Positions 24,872-33,747 are shown, counted from the stretch's first letter. The stretch is DNA of 64,000 bases from Idiomarina seosinensis_A (GCF_044797955.1 NZ_CP085211.1:434001-498000); one strand, 5' to 3'. Program-made: numbers and translations. The notes: a model not told the origin generated them from the letters alone.

Positions 24872-25051
24872 ATGTTCGGTTTGTTCAAAAAAGACCCCAC
24901 CAAAAAATTGCGTAAAGACTTGCAGGCCCTGCAGGAAAAAGCCATGAAGATGCAACGAAACGGCGATATCCGTGGTAGTTCGATGATCAGTCAGCAGGCT
25001 GATGAGCTGTGGCAGAAGATCCAGCAACTCGAAGCGGAAGAAAAAAAATAG
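24872..25051 (+). CDS. DUF6435 (Lacal_2735-type) small protein
   Basis: A 59-residue protein beginning MFGLFKKDPTKKLRK and continuing with EKAMKMQRNGDIRGSSMISQ, the recognisable core of the Lacal_2735/DUF6435 family. It is predicted to be helical and charged, with no membrane segment. GGAG lies seven bases before the ATG. The function is unknown in any organism I know of. It has its own space between the DUF1302 terminator and the S9 peptidase gene and so is probably monocistronic. It is short enough to be missed by many gene finders. Confidence 0.8.
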   Translation: MFGLFKKDPTKKLRKDLQALQEKAMKMQRNGDIRGSSMISQQADELWQKIQQLEAEEKK

Positions 25052-25090
25052 TGCCGTTGGCACAGTAATCGTAGCCCCGTGTGATTCTGT

Positions 25091-25111
25091 CGCAATTGCT
25101 TGTCAATTGCG
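25091..25111. promoter_or_regulatory. operator-like inverted repeat upstream of the S9 peptidase
   Basis: Arms CGCAATTG (25091-25098) and CAATTGCG (25104-25111) flank the five-base centre CTTGT. It lies 70 bases before the peptidase ATG, where a regulator could bind. No regulator is identified. Confidence 0.35.
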
Positions 25112-25180
25112 CAGCAGCAGTTTACAACTAGTAAGAACTCTCTGTAACGTTGTGACTTTCCTGTCAAAAAAGGGGCTAGC

Positions 25181-27208
25181 ATGAAACATACTTTATCGGT
25201 GCTCGCGGGCTTGTTGCTGTCCGCATCAGCAGTGGCCGACGATCATCAACAATATTTTCAGCTTGAAGACGTCTTTACGCTGGAATACGCAGCATCACCG
25301 ACCATTCATCCATCCGGCGACTGGAGCGTTTTTGTACGCCAGTCGATGGATATTAACAACGACCGCAAACTGGGTCAGTTATGGCAGGTTATGCCCGACG
25401 GCGATATGCGTCCGCTGACCGGCGATAAAGCCAATGAAAGTCAGCCGGTCTGGTCACCCGACGGTAAGCGTCTGGCCTTCGTCTCGAGCGCTACCGGTAG
25501 TCCGCAAATTCACATCTATTGGGTCGACAGTGGCCAACATGCGGCAGTTACTGCGCTGACCCAGTCGCCTTCTAATCTGAGCTGGTCACCGGACGGCGAG
25601 CAGATTGCCTTTTCGATGTTTACTCCTGATGCCAAGCCGAACCCGGTATCATTGCCCGGCAAGCCCAAAGGCGCCGAATGGACAGAAGCACCGAAATACA
25701 TCGACAAAGACAACTACCGTTATGACGGCGGCGGTTATGCCCGCGACGGTTACTCACACATTTATGTGGTGCCGGCAAAAGGCGGCTCTCCGCGTCAGCT
25801 GACTGAGGGAGATTATAACCACGGCGGCAGCCTGACCTGGACCGGCGACGGTGAGTCGATCTTATTTTCGGCTAATCGCCGTGAAGATGCATTCCGGCAG
25901 CCAACCAATAGTGAAATTTATCAGGTAAGTGTCAATAACGGCGAGATCACTCAGGTGACAACCCGCAAAGGCCCTGATAGCTCTCCTTCAGTATCGCCCA
26001 ATGGCGAATACATTGCCTATTTAGGCAATGACGACAGCGGTAAAAGCTTTCAAATTACCCGCCTTCACATAATGAATGCCGACGGCTCTGATAAGCGTGT
26101 GCTAACCGCTGATCTTGATCGCGGAGTGACCGGCTTTGAGTGGGATAATGACAGCGACAGTATTTACTTTAGCTATGATGATCACGGTGTCGGCTACCTG
26201 GCCCGCACAGACCTCGACGGGGATATGGATACGCTGACCGATCGTGTCGGAGGATTGTCCTATAGCCGTCCTTATGGCGGCGGCGACTTTTCTGTGGCCG
26301 AAGATGACCGGGTACTTTACACCTTATCCAACCCGTTGCGTCCGGCTGAGCTGGCATTGTGGGATGACGGTGAGACCGAGCAGCTCACTTATCTGAATGA
26401 AGATGCCTTAGGCCATAAACAACTGGCGCGGGTCGAAGAGCTTAATTACGAGTCCAGCGTTGACGGTCTTGATTTACAGGGCTGGGTTGCTTATCCACCA
26501 GACTTTGATCCCGGTAAAAAATATCCATTAATGCTGGAAATTCATGGTGGCCCGCATACTAACTATGGTCCGCGTTTTGCCGCCGAGATTCAGTTATTCG
26601 CAGCGGCCGGTTACGTGGTGCTGTACACTAACCCGCGCGGCAGCACCAGTTATGGAGAAGAGTTTGCTAATGAAATTAGCCAGAACTATCCCAGCCATGA
26701 CTATGATGACCTGATGGACGGTGTCGATGCGGTTATCGAAAAAGGCTTTATCGACGAGCAGGAGCTTTACGTAACCGGCGGCAGTGGCGGCGGCGTACTC
26801 ACAGCCTGGATAGTCGGTCATACCGATCGCTTTAAAGCCGCAGTTGTAGCTAAGCCCGTAATTAACTGGTACAGCTTTGTGCTGACAGCCGATATGTATA
26901 ACTACTTCTATCAGTACTGGTTCCCGGGTCTGCCGTGGGATAACATGGAGCATTACATGAAGTATTCACCCATTAGCTACGTTGGCAACGTGACAACGCC
27001 GACTATGTTGCTGACCGGTGAAAACGACTACCGTACTCCAATGTCAGAAACTGAGCAGTACTATCAGGCCCTGAAACTGGCTGGCGTAGAAACCGCCATG
27101 GTGCGGATACAGGATTCAGGACACGGTATCTATGCAAAACCCAGTAACCTGATGAACAAAGTAGCGTACATCCTGCATTGGTTTGATAAGTACCGCGACG
27201 AGGATTAA
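25181..27208 (+). CDS. secreted S9-family prolyl oligopeptidase
   Basis: A 675-residue exported serine peptidase of family S9 (acylaminoacyl-peptidase/DPP-like). A signal peptide ends near residue 20 (LLLSASAVADD). A seven-bladed beta-propeller of WD40/TolB-like PD40 repeats (for example QPVWSPDGKRLAFVS) spans about 40-400. The alpha/beta hydrolase domain follows (about 430-670). The nucleophile Ser535 lies in TGGSGGG, the acid in GENDYRTP and the base in DSGHGIY. It probably digests peptides in the periplasm or outside the cell, in line with the proteolytic life style of Idiomarina-like bacteria. Confidence 0.92.
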   Translation: MKHTLSVLAGLLLSASAVADDHQQYFQLEDVFTLEYAASPTIHPSGDWSVFVRQSMDINNDRKLGQLWQVMPDGDMRPLTGDKANESQPVWSPDGKRLAFVSSATGSPQIHIYWVDSGQHAAVTALTQSPSNLSWSPDGEQIAFSMFTPDAKPNPVSLPGKPKGAEWTEAPKYIDKDNYRYDGGGYARDGYSHIYVVPAKGGSPRQLTEGDYNHGGSLTWTGDGESILFSANRREDAFRQPTNSEIYQVSVNNGEITQVTTRKGPDSSPSVSPNGEYIAYLGNDDSGKSFQITRLHIMNADGSDKRVLTADLDRGVTGFEWDNDSDSIYFSYDDHGVGYLARTDLDGDMDTLTDRVGGLSYSRPYGGGDFSVAEDDRVLYTLSNPLRPAELALWDDGETEQLTYLNEDALGHKQLARVEELNYESSVDGLDLQGWVAYPPDFDPGKKYPLMLEIHGGPHTNYGPRFAAEIQLFAAAGYVVLYTNPRGSTSYGEEFANEISQNYPSHDYDDLMDGVDAVIEKGFIDEQELYVTGGSGGGVLTAWIVGHTDRFKAAVVAKPVINWYSFVLTADMYNYFYQYWFPGLPWDNMEHYMKYSPISYVGNVTTPTMLLTGENDYRTPMSETEQYYQALKLAGVETAMVRIQDSGHGIYAKPSNLMNKVAYILHWFDKYRDED

Positions 27209-27222
27209 TTCCCGGCACGGTT

Positions 27223-27260
27223 AAAGCGGCGGTTTTGCCAATAAAACCGCCGCTTTTTTT
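27223..27260 (+). terminator. strong terminator after the S9 peptidase
   Basis: Arms AAAGCGGCGGTTTT (27223-27236) and AAAACCGCCGCTTT (27243-27256), loop GCCAAT, then a run of T. The A-rich 5' side may also make it work for the facing glycosyltransferase gene. Confidence 0.92.
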
Positions 27261-27279
27261 TATGCTTTCCTGACGCCGC

Positions 27280-28065
27280 TTAGCGTTCTGATTTTTCCAC
27301 CGGGTCGCCACGCTTGCGGCGGTGCTGGCGCTCGTACAACTTGGCTTCGGTAAGAAAAAAGTGAAAAGCGTCAATGTTGGCTTTAATAAAGCCCCGCCAG
27401 CCGGCCAGGAACATGCGCCGGATAAAATAAAACTTAATAAACATCAGCGGGAATATCAGCAGCACCCGGGCCAGGCTGCAGCTCCTGCCTTGTTCTTCCC
27501 GCTGTTTTGCTTTTAACAGCGAGTATTTATTCAGCTTATCCATGTAACCATGGGCTGAATCATAGCCGTAATGTTTAACATCTATGGGTAAGTGCGCCAG
27601 TGGCGGTTCGACTTCAATGTGCTCGTGTACTTTTAACGAGGTATTCCATTTTGCCTTAGACTTGCGGTACACGCGGCGGAAACGGTGGTGACGATGGCCG
27701 GGCAGCGAGTGACCCATAAAGATGTCATCATGGGCCAGATACAGGCCGTTAACATCGTCTTGCGCAATCCGTTGCCGGATTTCCTCAAAGGCGCCCTGCG
27801 GCAGGACCTCATCGCCGTCTAAATTGATCACCCAGTCGTTTTGGCATTGTTCCAGGGCATAGGCTTTTTGGCGGGCATAGCCCAGCCATGGCTGATGAAT
27901 AATACGGGCACTGTGCTGCTCGGCGACTGCCAGAGTATTGTCAGTCGAGCCGGAGTCCACCAGCACGATTTCGTCAGCGCCTGCTACGCTGGCCAATACT
28001 TCATCTAAGTGGCGACCTTCATTTTTTGTGATCAAATACACGCTGATTTTTGGCAATTGGGCCAT
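27280..28065 (-). CDS. family 2 glycosyltransferase (WaaE/KdtX-like)
   Basis: A GT2 enzyme of about 261 residues. The N-terminal fold has ISVYLITKNEGRHLDEVLASV, then DEIVLVDSGSTDNT and the metal-binding INLDGDEVL. The C-terminal part contains a hydrophobic stretch (LLIFPLMFIKFYFIRRMFLAGWRG) typical of lipopolysaccharide-core glucosyltransferases such as WaaE/KdtX. It likely adds a sugar to the LPS inner core at the inner membrane. I use ATG 28065 (GGAAA upstream); a GTG at 28092 would add nine residues. It is divergent from ung. Confidence 0.85.
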   Translation of the reverse strand: MAQLPKISVYLITKNEGRHLDEVLASVAGADEIVLVDSGSTDNTLAVAEQHSARIIHQPWLGYARQKAYALEQCQNDWVINLDGDEVLPQGAFEEIRQRIAQDDVNGLYLAHDDIFMGHSLPGHRHHRFRRVYRKSKAKWNTSLKVHEHIEVEPPLAHLPIDVKHYGYDSAHGYMDKLNKYSLLKAKQREEQGRSCSLARVLLIFPLMFIKFYFIRRMFLAGWRGFIKANIDAFHFFLTEAKLYERQHRRKRGDPVEKSER

Positions 28066-28150
28066 AACCGGGTTTCCATTAAAAAGTGACACTAATAATG
28101 ATATATTTTTTCTTCCTTTAGCGCATTATTTGACGAACAGGAAGCCTGGT

Positions 28151-28807
28151 ATGAGTGACTGGTCTGCTTTACTGGCCGACGAAAAACAAAAACCTTACTT
28201 TATTCAGTTGCTGCAGCAGGTCGAGCAGGCGCGCCAGCAGAGTATTGTTTACCCCGCTCCGGAGCATGTTTTTAACGCTTTAAAGCTCATTGAGCCGGAT
28301 CAGGTTAAAGTCGTGATTCTGGGGCAGGACCCTTACCATGGCCCCGGTCAGGCTCATGGTTTGAGTTTTTCAGTACCCGATGGGGTAAAGCTGCCGCCGT
28401 CGTTGCGGAATATTTTAAAAGCTATTCAGCTTGATTATCCGGACAGTTCGCCACCACAGAATGGCGATTTGACGCGCTGGGCGGTGCAGGGAGTTTTGCT
28501 GCTCAATACCGTGCTTACGGTAGAGCAGGGCAAAGCGCACAGTCACGCCAACTGGGGTTGGGAGACCTTTACCGATACGCTGATAAAACGGCTCGCTGAC
28601 CAGCATGAGAATATTGTGTTTTTACTCTGGGGGGCGCATGCACAAAAAAAAGAGCGGCTGATCGATGACAATAAACATTGTGTACTAAAAACCGTTCACC
28701 CGTCTCCTCTTTCAGCCCACCGCGGCTTTTTCGACGCACATCATTTTCGCAAAGCCAATGATTATTTGCAGAGCGTTGGGCGGACACCGGTTAGTTGGAG
28801 CGCTTAA
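28151..28807 (+). CDS. ung: uracil-DNA glycosylase
   Basis: A 218-residue family 1 uracil-DNA glycosylase that removes uracil from DNA. The catalytic motif GQDPYHGPGQAHGLSFSV contains the aspartate, and HPSPLSAHRGFF holds the catalytic histidine and minor-groove loop. The start MSDWSALL has AGGAAG upstream; a longer reading extending back to 27938 lies in the divergent gene and is rejected. Length agrees with the family (about 225). Confidence 0.97.
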   Translation: MSDWSALLADEKQKPYFIQLLQQVEQARQQSIVYPAPEHVFNALKLIEPDQVKVVILGQDPYHGPGQAHGLSFSVPDGVKLPPSLRNILKAIQLDYPDSSPPQNGDLTRWAVQGVLLLNTVLTVEQGKAHSHANWGWETFTDTLIKRLADQHENIVFLLWGAHAQKKERLIDDNKHCVLKTVHPSPLSAHRGFFDAHHFRKANDYLQSVGRTPVSWSA

Positions 28808-28983
28808 TTTAGACTGATAATCGTCATGGATTGGTTATTGTTTTGCAACAAGGTTGTAACAAAAAGCTTTTAATCTGCTGCTTGTTGTGGTAAATCATGC
28901 ATTGTGAGTAATTTGTTAATATAAAAAGTAACAAGTGCCTTACATGCGCTCGATTTATAATTACAAAAAACTGAGAGGCAAGT

Positions 28984-29157
28984 ATGGATCATTCAGAAGA
29001 GCTTCAGCAAGTCAGTGAAAAGTCATCAAAAGGACGCGCAACGAAACGCAAATGGCGGGAAATCGAACAACTTAAAGAAAAATACCAATTGCGTGAAGAA
29101 CTGGCCGAGATGGATTATTGTTATGACCTCGATTTGGAGCAAATCGATCTAAGTTAA
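28984..29157 (+). CDS. DUF3545 family small protein
   Basis: A 57-residue acidic/basic protein with the core KRKWREIEQLKEKYQLREEL, followed by MDYCYDLDLEQ. This matches my recollection of DUF3545, a small family of unknown function in marine gammaproteobacteria. It is predicted to form one long helix. GAGAGGCAAGT precedes the ATG. A 177-base upstream gap probably holds its promoter. A bidirectional hairpin follows the stop. Confidence 0.75.
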   Translation: MDHSEELQQVSEKSSKGRATKRKWREIEQLKEKYQLREELAEMDYCYDLDLEQIDLS

Positions 29158-29173
29158 GATAATCTGGCAGTAA

Positions 29174-29203
29174 CGAGGGCTTGCCGCAGCGGGCAGGCCC
29201 TCG
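29174..29203. terminator. bidirectional terminator between DUF3545 and suhB
   Basis: Arms CGAGGGCTTGCC (29174-29185) and GGCAGGCCCTCG (29192-29203), one wobble, six-base loop. It sits between two convergent stops. T-runs are poor on both sides. Confidence 0.6.
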
Positions 29204-29212
29204 CCAGTTAAC

Positions 29213-29992
29213 CTACAGACGCATCAGCGGCAGCATCTGCTTCAGCACTTTTGGCGCGCCCGCGGCGACATGACCACTTTGTACGTAATTGTGGCCACCC
29301 TGAAAGTCGCTGATAATTCCGCCGGCTTCGCGGATCAATAATTCGCCTGCCAGCATGTCCCAGGGTTTTAAGCCCATTTCGAAAAAGCCATCAACCCGGC
29401 CGGCAGCCACATAAGCTAAGTCAAGAGCAGCCGAACCGGTGCGCCGCATATCGGCACAGTGCTCAAATAAATTATTAAACATCTGCTGATATTCGGGTAG
29501 CTTGTGCTTCATTTTAAATGGGAAACCGGTAGCCAGGATCGAACCTTTCAGCTCAACCTTCGGGTCGATGCGCAGGCGGCGGCCATTTAACTGAGCGCCG
29601 GCACCGCGAGTGGCGGTGTATAGCTCTTCGCGAACAGGATCATAGACAACCGCCTGCTGCACAGAGCCTTTGTACAACAGGGCAATAGAAATAGAGAAGT
29701 GAGGAATGCCGCGCAGGTAATTTGTCGTGCCGTCCAGAGGATCAATAACCCATTGAAAGTCTTTATCAGAGCCTTCTTGCTGCCCGCTCTCTTCGGCAAT
29801 AATACCGTGGTCGGGGTAGGATTTGCGAATGGCGCTGATGATCGCGTGCTCAGCGGCTTTATCCATCTCTGAAACCCAGTCATTTGGGCCTTTGGAGACC
29901 GCATCGATGGGCTGGCCTTGATCAAACTGTTTTACTAAAATTTTGCCGGCTGCACGCGCTGCGCGCACCGCAATGTTTAACATCGGATGCAT
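29213..29992 (-). CDS. suhB: inositol monophosphatase SuhB
   Basis: A 259-residue Mg-dependent phosphatase of the SuhB family, which also acts as an antitermination factor with NusA at rRNA operons. Metal-binding motifs are ESGQQEG (glutamate), WVIDPLDGTTNYLRGIPHFSISIAL and the C-terminal GLKPWDMLAGELLIREAGG. I choose ATG 29992 (MHPMLNIAV) because it fits the family start and AGGTAA lies upstream; an ATG at 30064 would add 24 residues. It is divergent from trmJ, the usual order in gammaproteobacteria. Confidence 0.95.
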   Translation of the reverse strand: MHPMLNIAVRAARAAGKILVKQFDQGQPIDAVSKGPNDWVSEMDKAAEHAIISAIRKSYPDHGIIAEESGQQEGSDKDFQWVIDPLDGTTNYLRGIPHFSISIALLYKGSVQQAVVYDPVREELYTATRGAGAQLNGRRLRIDPKVELKGSILATGFPFKMKHKLPEYQQMFNNLFEHCADMRRTGSAALDLAYVAAGRVDGFFEMGLKPWDMLAGELLIREAGGIISDFQGGHNYVQSGHVAAGAPKVLKQMLPLMRL

Positions 29993-30108
29993 ATTCAAAT
30001 TACCTGTGCTGTCAAAGAACGATTTTTCGGTCGCGGATGATACCAGTAATAGGTTATCATGCACAACTTTTATTCAGCCCCGAAATTTATCATAAAGCAG
30101 TATTTATC

Positions 30109-30852
30109 ATGGACAAAAACGTATTTGATGCCATTCGTATCGTCTTAGTTAACACGTCGCATACGGGCAATATCGGCTCTGTAGCCCGGGCTATGAAGAC
30201 CATGGGACTTAAGCATCTAACCCTGGTTGATCCGGTGCAGGCCCCGGACAGTCACGCTTCAGCTTTGGCAGCCGGCGCCACAGATATACTCGCGGCGGCA
30301 ACAACGGTTAATACCCTGCAAGAAGCGATTGCCGATTGTGGCCTGGTGCTGGCCACCAGCGCCCGCAACCGCACGCTCGACTGGCCTTTGCTGGGCCCAC
30401 GTAAAGCAGCCGGCAAAGTTCTGGCAGAGGCACCCCAATATCCGGTGGCCATTGTTTTTGGACGTGAAAATAGCGGTCTGACTAATGAAGAGCTGCAGTT
30501 AAGCCAGTTTCACCTGCACATCCCCACCAACCCTGATTATGGCTCGCTGAACCTGGCTATGGCCGTGCAGACGGTCTGCTATGAACTGCGTATGCAGCAG
30601 TTGGAAGCCGAAAATGAACAAACCCTGTATCCGGCCGCAGAAGACACCGCCAATTACCCGCGCGGCAAAGAACTCGAGCTGTTTTACGGGCATTTAGAAC
30701 AGACTCTTTATGACACCGGCTTTATCGTTAAAAAGCATCCCGGCCAGGTAATGACCAAGCTGCGACGGCTGTTTAACCGGGCACGGCCGGAAGAGAGCGA
30801 GCTGAACATTTTACGTGGTATCTTAGCCTCAATTAACAAACCCGGGCGTTAG
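30109..30852 (+). CDS. trmJ: tRNA Cm32/Um32 methyltransferase TrmJ
   Basis: A 247-residue SPOUT-class methyltransferase modifying ribose of nucleotide 32 in several tRNAs. The N-terminal region IRIVLVNTSHTGNIGSVARAMKTMGL and the SAM-binding knot VAIVFGRENSGLTNEEL plus IPTNPDYGSLNLAMAVQ are characteristic. The start at 30109 is chosen by homology; an in-frame start at 29884 would run into suhB. The iscR promoter follows 10 bases after its stop. Confidence 0.95.
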   Translation: MDKNVFDAIRIVLVNTSHTGNIGSVARAMKTMGLKHLTLVDPVQAPDSHASALAAGATDILAAATTVNTLQEAIADCGLVLATSARNRTLDWPLLGPRKAAGKVLAEAPQYPVAIVFGRENSGLTNEELQLSQFHLHIPTNPDYGSLNLAMAVQTVCYELRMQQLEAENEQTLYPAAEDTANYPRGKELELFYGHLEQTLYDTGFIVKKHPGQVMTKLRRLFNRARPEESELNILRGILASINKPGR

Positions 30853-30857
30853 CGCTA

Positions 30858-30889
30858 ATACTTGACTATTTTACTCGGGTAAGTACACT
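30858..30889 (+). promoter_or_regulatory. iscR promoter with IscR type-1-like site
   Basis: TTGACT (30862-30867), a 16-base spacer and TACACT (30884-30889) form a sigma-70 promoter. ACTCGGGTA inside the spacer, together with TTGACT, resembles the type 1 site bound by [2Fe-2S]-IscR in other gammaproteobacteria, suggesting autorepression when clusters are sufficient. Confidence 0.7.
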
Positions 30890-30922
30890 TGAGCCTCAAG
30901 CTAACCGATAAGGAATAGTTCT

Positions 30923-31381
30923 ATGCGCCTGACCTCAAAGGGACGCTACGCGGTAACCGCTATGCTGGACGTGGCGATGCATGCGCAGCAAACACCGGTG
31001 CCACTGGCAGATATATCCGATCGCCAGGGGATTTCGCTGTCTTACCTTGAGCAGTTGTTTGCCCGTCTGCGCAAACGTGGTCTGGTGGATAGTGTGCGCG
31101 GCCCCGGCGGGGGTTACCGGCTGGGTAAAGACCCGTCTGCCATATCGGTCGGCGCGGTTATTGATGCCGTGGATGAATCCATTGATGCTACCCGCTGTCA
31201 GGGGAAAGGCAACTGCCAGGGCGGTAGCCGGTGCTTGACCCATTTCCTGTGGGAAGGCTTAAGTGATCGCATTGCTCAGTTTCTTAATGGCATCAGCCTG
31301 GCTGAATTAACCGCTGATCAAACTATTGCCCAACGCCAGAAAAATCAAAAAACGGATAAGATCGAACTGGATTTGATTTAA
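30923..31381 (+). CDS. iscR: Fe-S cluster regulator IscR
   Basis: A 152-residue Rrf2-family repressor. A winged-helix domain (about 1-80) begins MRLTSKGRYAVTAMLDVA. The cluster-ligand loop near residues 92-107 keeps all ligands: Cys, five residues, Cys, five residues, Cys, two residues, His (RCQGKGNCQGGSRCLTH). It should sense [2Fe-2S] status and regulate the isc genes, and possibly suf. iscS follows after 31 bases; the remaining isc genes are missing. Confidence 0.96.
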   Translation: MRLTSKGRYAVTAMLDVAMHAQQTPVPLADISDRQGISLSYLEQLFARLRKRGLVDSVRGPGGGYRLGKDPSAISVGAVIDAVDESIDATRCQGKGNCQGGSRCLTHFLWEGLSDRIAQFLNGISLAELTADQTIAQRQKNQKTDKIELDLI

Positions 31382-31412
31382 CCACCAGCTGTCAGCAAGG
31401 AGCTATCGCAAA

Positions 31413-32570
31413 GTGAAACTGCCTATCTATCTGGATTATGCCGCAACAACGCCAGTAGACGAGCGGGTCGCTGAGCGTATGATGCAATTTTTGACAGCTG
31501 ATGGAGTGTTCGCCAATCCTGCTTCGCGTTCACATCGCTACGGCTGGCAGGCAGAAGAGGCGGTGGATATCGCCCGTAATCAGGTCGCTGATTTACTCCA
31601 TGCAGACCCCCGTGAAATCGTTTTTACCTCGGGAGCGACCGAGTCGGATAATCTGGCGTTAAAAGGTGTGGCGCATTTTTTACAAGACCAGGGTAAACAC
31701 ATCATAACGGTCAGTACTGAGCATAAAGCGGTGCTTGATCCGGCAGCTCAGCTGGTTAAAGAAGGTTTTGAGGTGACCACGCTGGGCGTTGACTCTGACG
31801 GCCGTATCGATATCGGTGAATTGCGTGCCGCGTTGCGTCCGGACACTATACTGGTCAGTGTAATGCACGTGAATAACGAGCTGGGAGTCGTGCAGGACAT
31901 CGAGGCTGTTGGCCATCTCTGCCGCCAGCACGACACACTATTTCATGTTGACGCAGCACAAAGCGTCGGCAAACTTCCCTTAAATATGAGCCGCTTGCCG
32001 GTCGACTTATTATCGCTGTCAGCGCATAAAATGTACGGACCTAAAGGTATTGGTGCATTGTATGTTCGGCGCCAGCCACGAACCCGGCTGGTCGCTCAGA
32101 TGCATGGCGGTGGTCACGAACGTGGCATGCGCTCGGGTACGCTGGCGACCCATCAAATCGTTGGTCTGGGCGAAGCGGCCGCAGTTGCCGGCGAGCGTAT
32201 GCAGCAGGACGCTGACTATTTTGAACAGCTGCGGGCCAAATTCCTGCCGCCGTTGCTGGCCGAACAAGGCATCGAGCTGAACGGCAGTGACCAGCACCGC
32301 GTTCCTCATATTATTAATTTGCGATTTGCCGGTGTTGAAGGCGAAGTCCTGTTAATGTCCCTTAAGGATTTGGCGGTGTCATCGGGTTCAGCCTGCACGT
32401 CAGCCAGTGTTGAACCCTCCTATGTACTGCGCGAGCTCGGTTTAAGTGACTCCCTCGCGCACGCGTCGCTGCGTTTTAGCTTCGGTCGGCAGACCTCTGA
32501 AGCAGAGGTCGACCATGCAGTGCAGCACGTTGCTAAGGTATACGCCAGGCTGAAACCTGCGTCGTCCTGA
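31413..32570 (+). CDS. iscS: cysteine desulfurase IscS
   Basis: A 385-residue PLP-dependent cysteine desulfurase. It has YLDYAATTPVD, the PLP lysine in SLSAHKMYGPKG, and the mobile catalytic cysteine loop SSGSACTSASVEPSYVLRELG, typical of group I enzymes. It is about 20 residues shorter than E. coli IscS (404). A GTG start at 31413 is preceded by AAGGAG. It supplies sulfur for Fe-S clusters and for tRNA thiolation. In related bacteria iscU follows directly; here a convergent msrA follows nine bases later. Confidence 0.95.
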   Translation: MKLPIYLDYAATTPVDERVAERMMQFLTADGVFANPASRSHRYGWQAEEAVDIARNQVADLLHADPREIVFTSGATESDNLALKGVAHFLQDQGKHIITVSTEHKAVLDPAAQLVKEGFEVTTLGVDSDGRIDIGELRAALRPDTILVSVMHVNNELGVVQDIEAVGHLCRQHDTLFHVDAAQSVGKLPLNMSRLPVDLLSLSAHKMYGPKGIGALYVRRQPRTRLVAQMHGGGHERGMRSGTLATHQIVGLGEAAAVAGERMQQDADYFEQLRAKFLPPLLAEQGIELNGSDQHRVPHIINLRFAGVEGEVLLMSLKDLAVSSGSACTSASVEPSYVLRELGLSDSLAHASLRFSFGRQTSEAEVDHAVQHVAKVYARLKPASS

Positions 32571-32579
32571 CCCGGGCGC

Positions 32580-33107
32580 TTACTTCAGCAGGCTGCTGAA
32601 GGTGCGGCGAAACTTAGCCAGCTTAGGTGAGATGACAGCCTGGCAGTAAGGGTTGCCGGGATTTCGCTCATAATAATTTTTGTGATAATCCTCGGCCGGA
32701 TAAAAGGTCTCCAGCGGACTGACTTCAGTGACTATAGGATCGGCAAAAGCCTGGTCCTGGCTTAATTCGGCGATAATTTCCTTTGCCTGCTGCTTTTGTT
32801 CCTCGTTGTGGTAGAAAATTGCGCTGCGATACTGAGTGCCGACATCGTGGCCCTGGCGGTTCAGTTGCGTCGGGTCGTGCAAAGTAAAAAAGATTTCTAA
32901 GATTTGGCGGTATGAGATCTGCTCAGGATCATAGCTAATCCGGGCAACTTCTGCATGGCCGGTATCTCCGCGGCAAACCGCTTCATAACTAGGGTTAGTG
33001 GTTTCTCCGCCGGTATAGCCCGGTTGTACATCGGTTACGCCGGTTACCTGTAAAAAAGCTGATTCGATACACCAGAAACAGCCGCCACCTAAGGTTGCTT
33101 GTGCCAT
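32580..33107 (-). CDS. msrA: peptide methionine sulfoxide reductase MsrA
   Basis: A 175-residue reductase of methionine-S-sulfoxide. The catalytic cysteine is in the family motif GGCFWCIESAF (residues 7-17). GHAEVARISYDP and the tyrosine/glutamate pocket GTQYRSAIFYH are conserved. No MsrB domain is fused. It occupies the place where iscU normally begins in this gene order. Confidence 0.96.
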   Translation of the reverse strand: MAQATLGGGCFWCIESAFLQVTGVTDVQPGYTGGETTNPSYEAVCRGDTGHAEVARISYDPEQISYRQILEIFFTLHDPTQLNRQGHDVGTQYRSAIFYHNEEQKQQAKEIIAELSQDQAFADPIVTEVSPLETFYPAEDYHKNYYERNPGNPYCQAVISPKLAKFRRTFSSLLK

Positions 33108-33223
33108 TGATACTTCTCCTGTGTCTTATAGACGTCTATATGGCTAAATGTGATTATGCCATCCTAGCTTAGGTAATACGTAAAAACAATCAATCGCGAT
33201 TCGATTTTCGCAACAATCTGCCG

Positions 33224-33229
33224 TATAAT
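33224..33229 (+). promoter_or_regulatory. ndk -10 box
   Basis: A perfect TATAAT lies 50 bases before the ndk ATG. The -35 region is weak. This would be the start of the ndk-rlmN transcript. Confidence 0.5.
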
Positions 33230-33279
33230 CCGCGCGAGCAAAAGAATCACTGAATAATCACTTTTCTGGAGAATATCTG

Positions 33280-33711
33280 ATGGCCTTAGAACGTACTTTA
33301 TCAATTATTAAACCTGACGCTGTAGCAAAAAACCTGGTCGGCGCAATCTACCAGCGTTTTGAGACTTCTGGTCTGCGCATTGTAGCGGCTAAAATGATGC
33401 ACCTGAGCCAGGAGCAGGCAGAAGGTTTTTACGCAGAACACAAAGAGCGTCCTTTCTTTTCAGCTCTGGTAGAGTTCATGACCTCTGGCCCTATCGTTGT
33501 ACAGGTCCTGGAAGGCGAAAACGCTGTATTGAAAAACCGTGAAATCATGGGTGCTACTAACCCGGCCGAAGCAGCAGCAGGAACCTTACGTGCTGACTAT
33601 GCTGAAACCATCGACGAAAATGCGGTTCACGGCTCTGATGCAGTTGAATCAGCAGCACGCGAAATCGCGTACTTCTTCAGCGACGAAGAAATCTGTTCAC
33701 GCACCCGTTAA
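33280..33711 (+). CDS. ndk: nucleoside diphosphate kinase
   Basis: A 143-residue NDK that balances nucleoside triphosphates through a phosphohistidine. The active-site segment NAVHGSDAVESA contains the catalytic histidine near residue 118; IKPDAVAKNLVG and ATNPAEAAAGTLRADY are conserved. It precedes rlmN by 36 bases, as in most gammaproteobacteria. Confidence 0.97.
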   Translation: MALERTLSIIKPDAVAKNLVGAIYQRFETSGLRIVAAKMMHLSQEQAEGFYAEHKERPFFSALVEFMTSGPIVVQVLEGENAVLKNREIMGATNPAEAAAGTLRADYAETIDENAVHGSDAVESAAREIAYFFSDEEICSRTR

Positions 33712-33747
33712 TTTTCGGTCCGGCAGCAAGGCCCGAACAGGAGTTTT

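Noticed and set aside
24755..25063. Minus-strand 102-residue open frame
   Set aside because: It covers the DUF1302 terminator and the DUF6435 gene on the opposite strand, and its sequence is not recognisable.
27938..28150. Extended N-terminus of ung
   Set aside because: It is antisense to the glycosyltransferase start, and the family start MSDWSALL with a good ribosome binding site is at 28151.
29884..30108. Extended N-terminus of trmJ
   Set aside because: It is antisense to suhB and not homologous to TrmJ, which begins at MDKNVFDAIRIVLVN.
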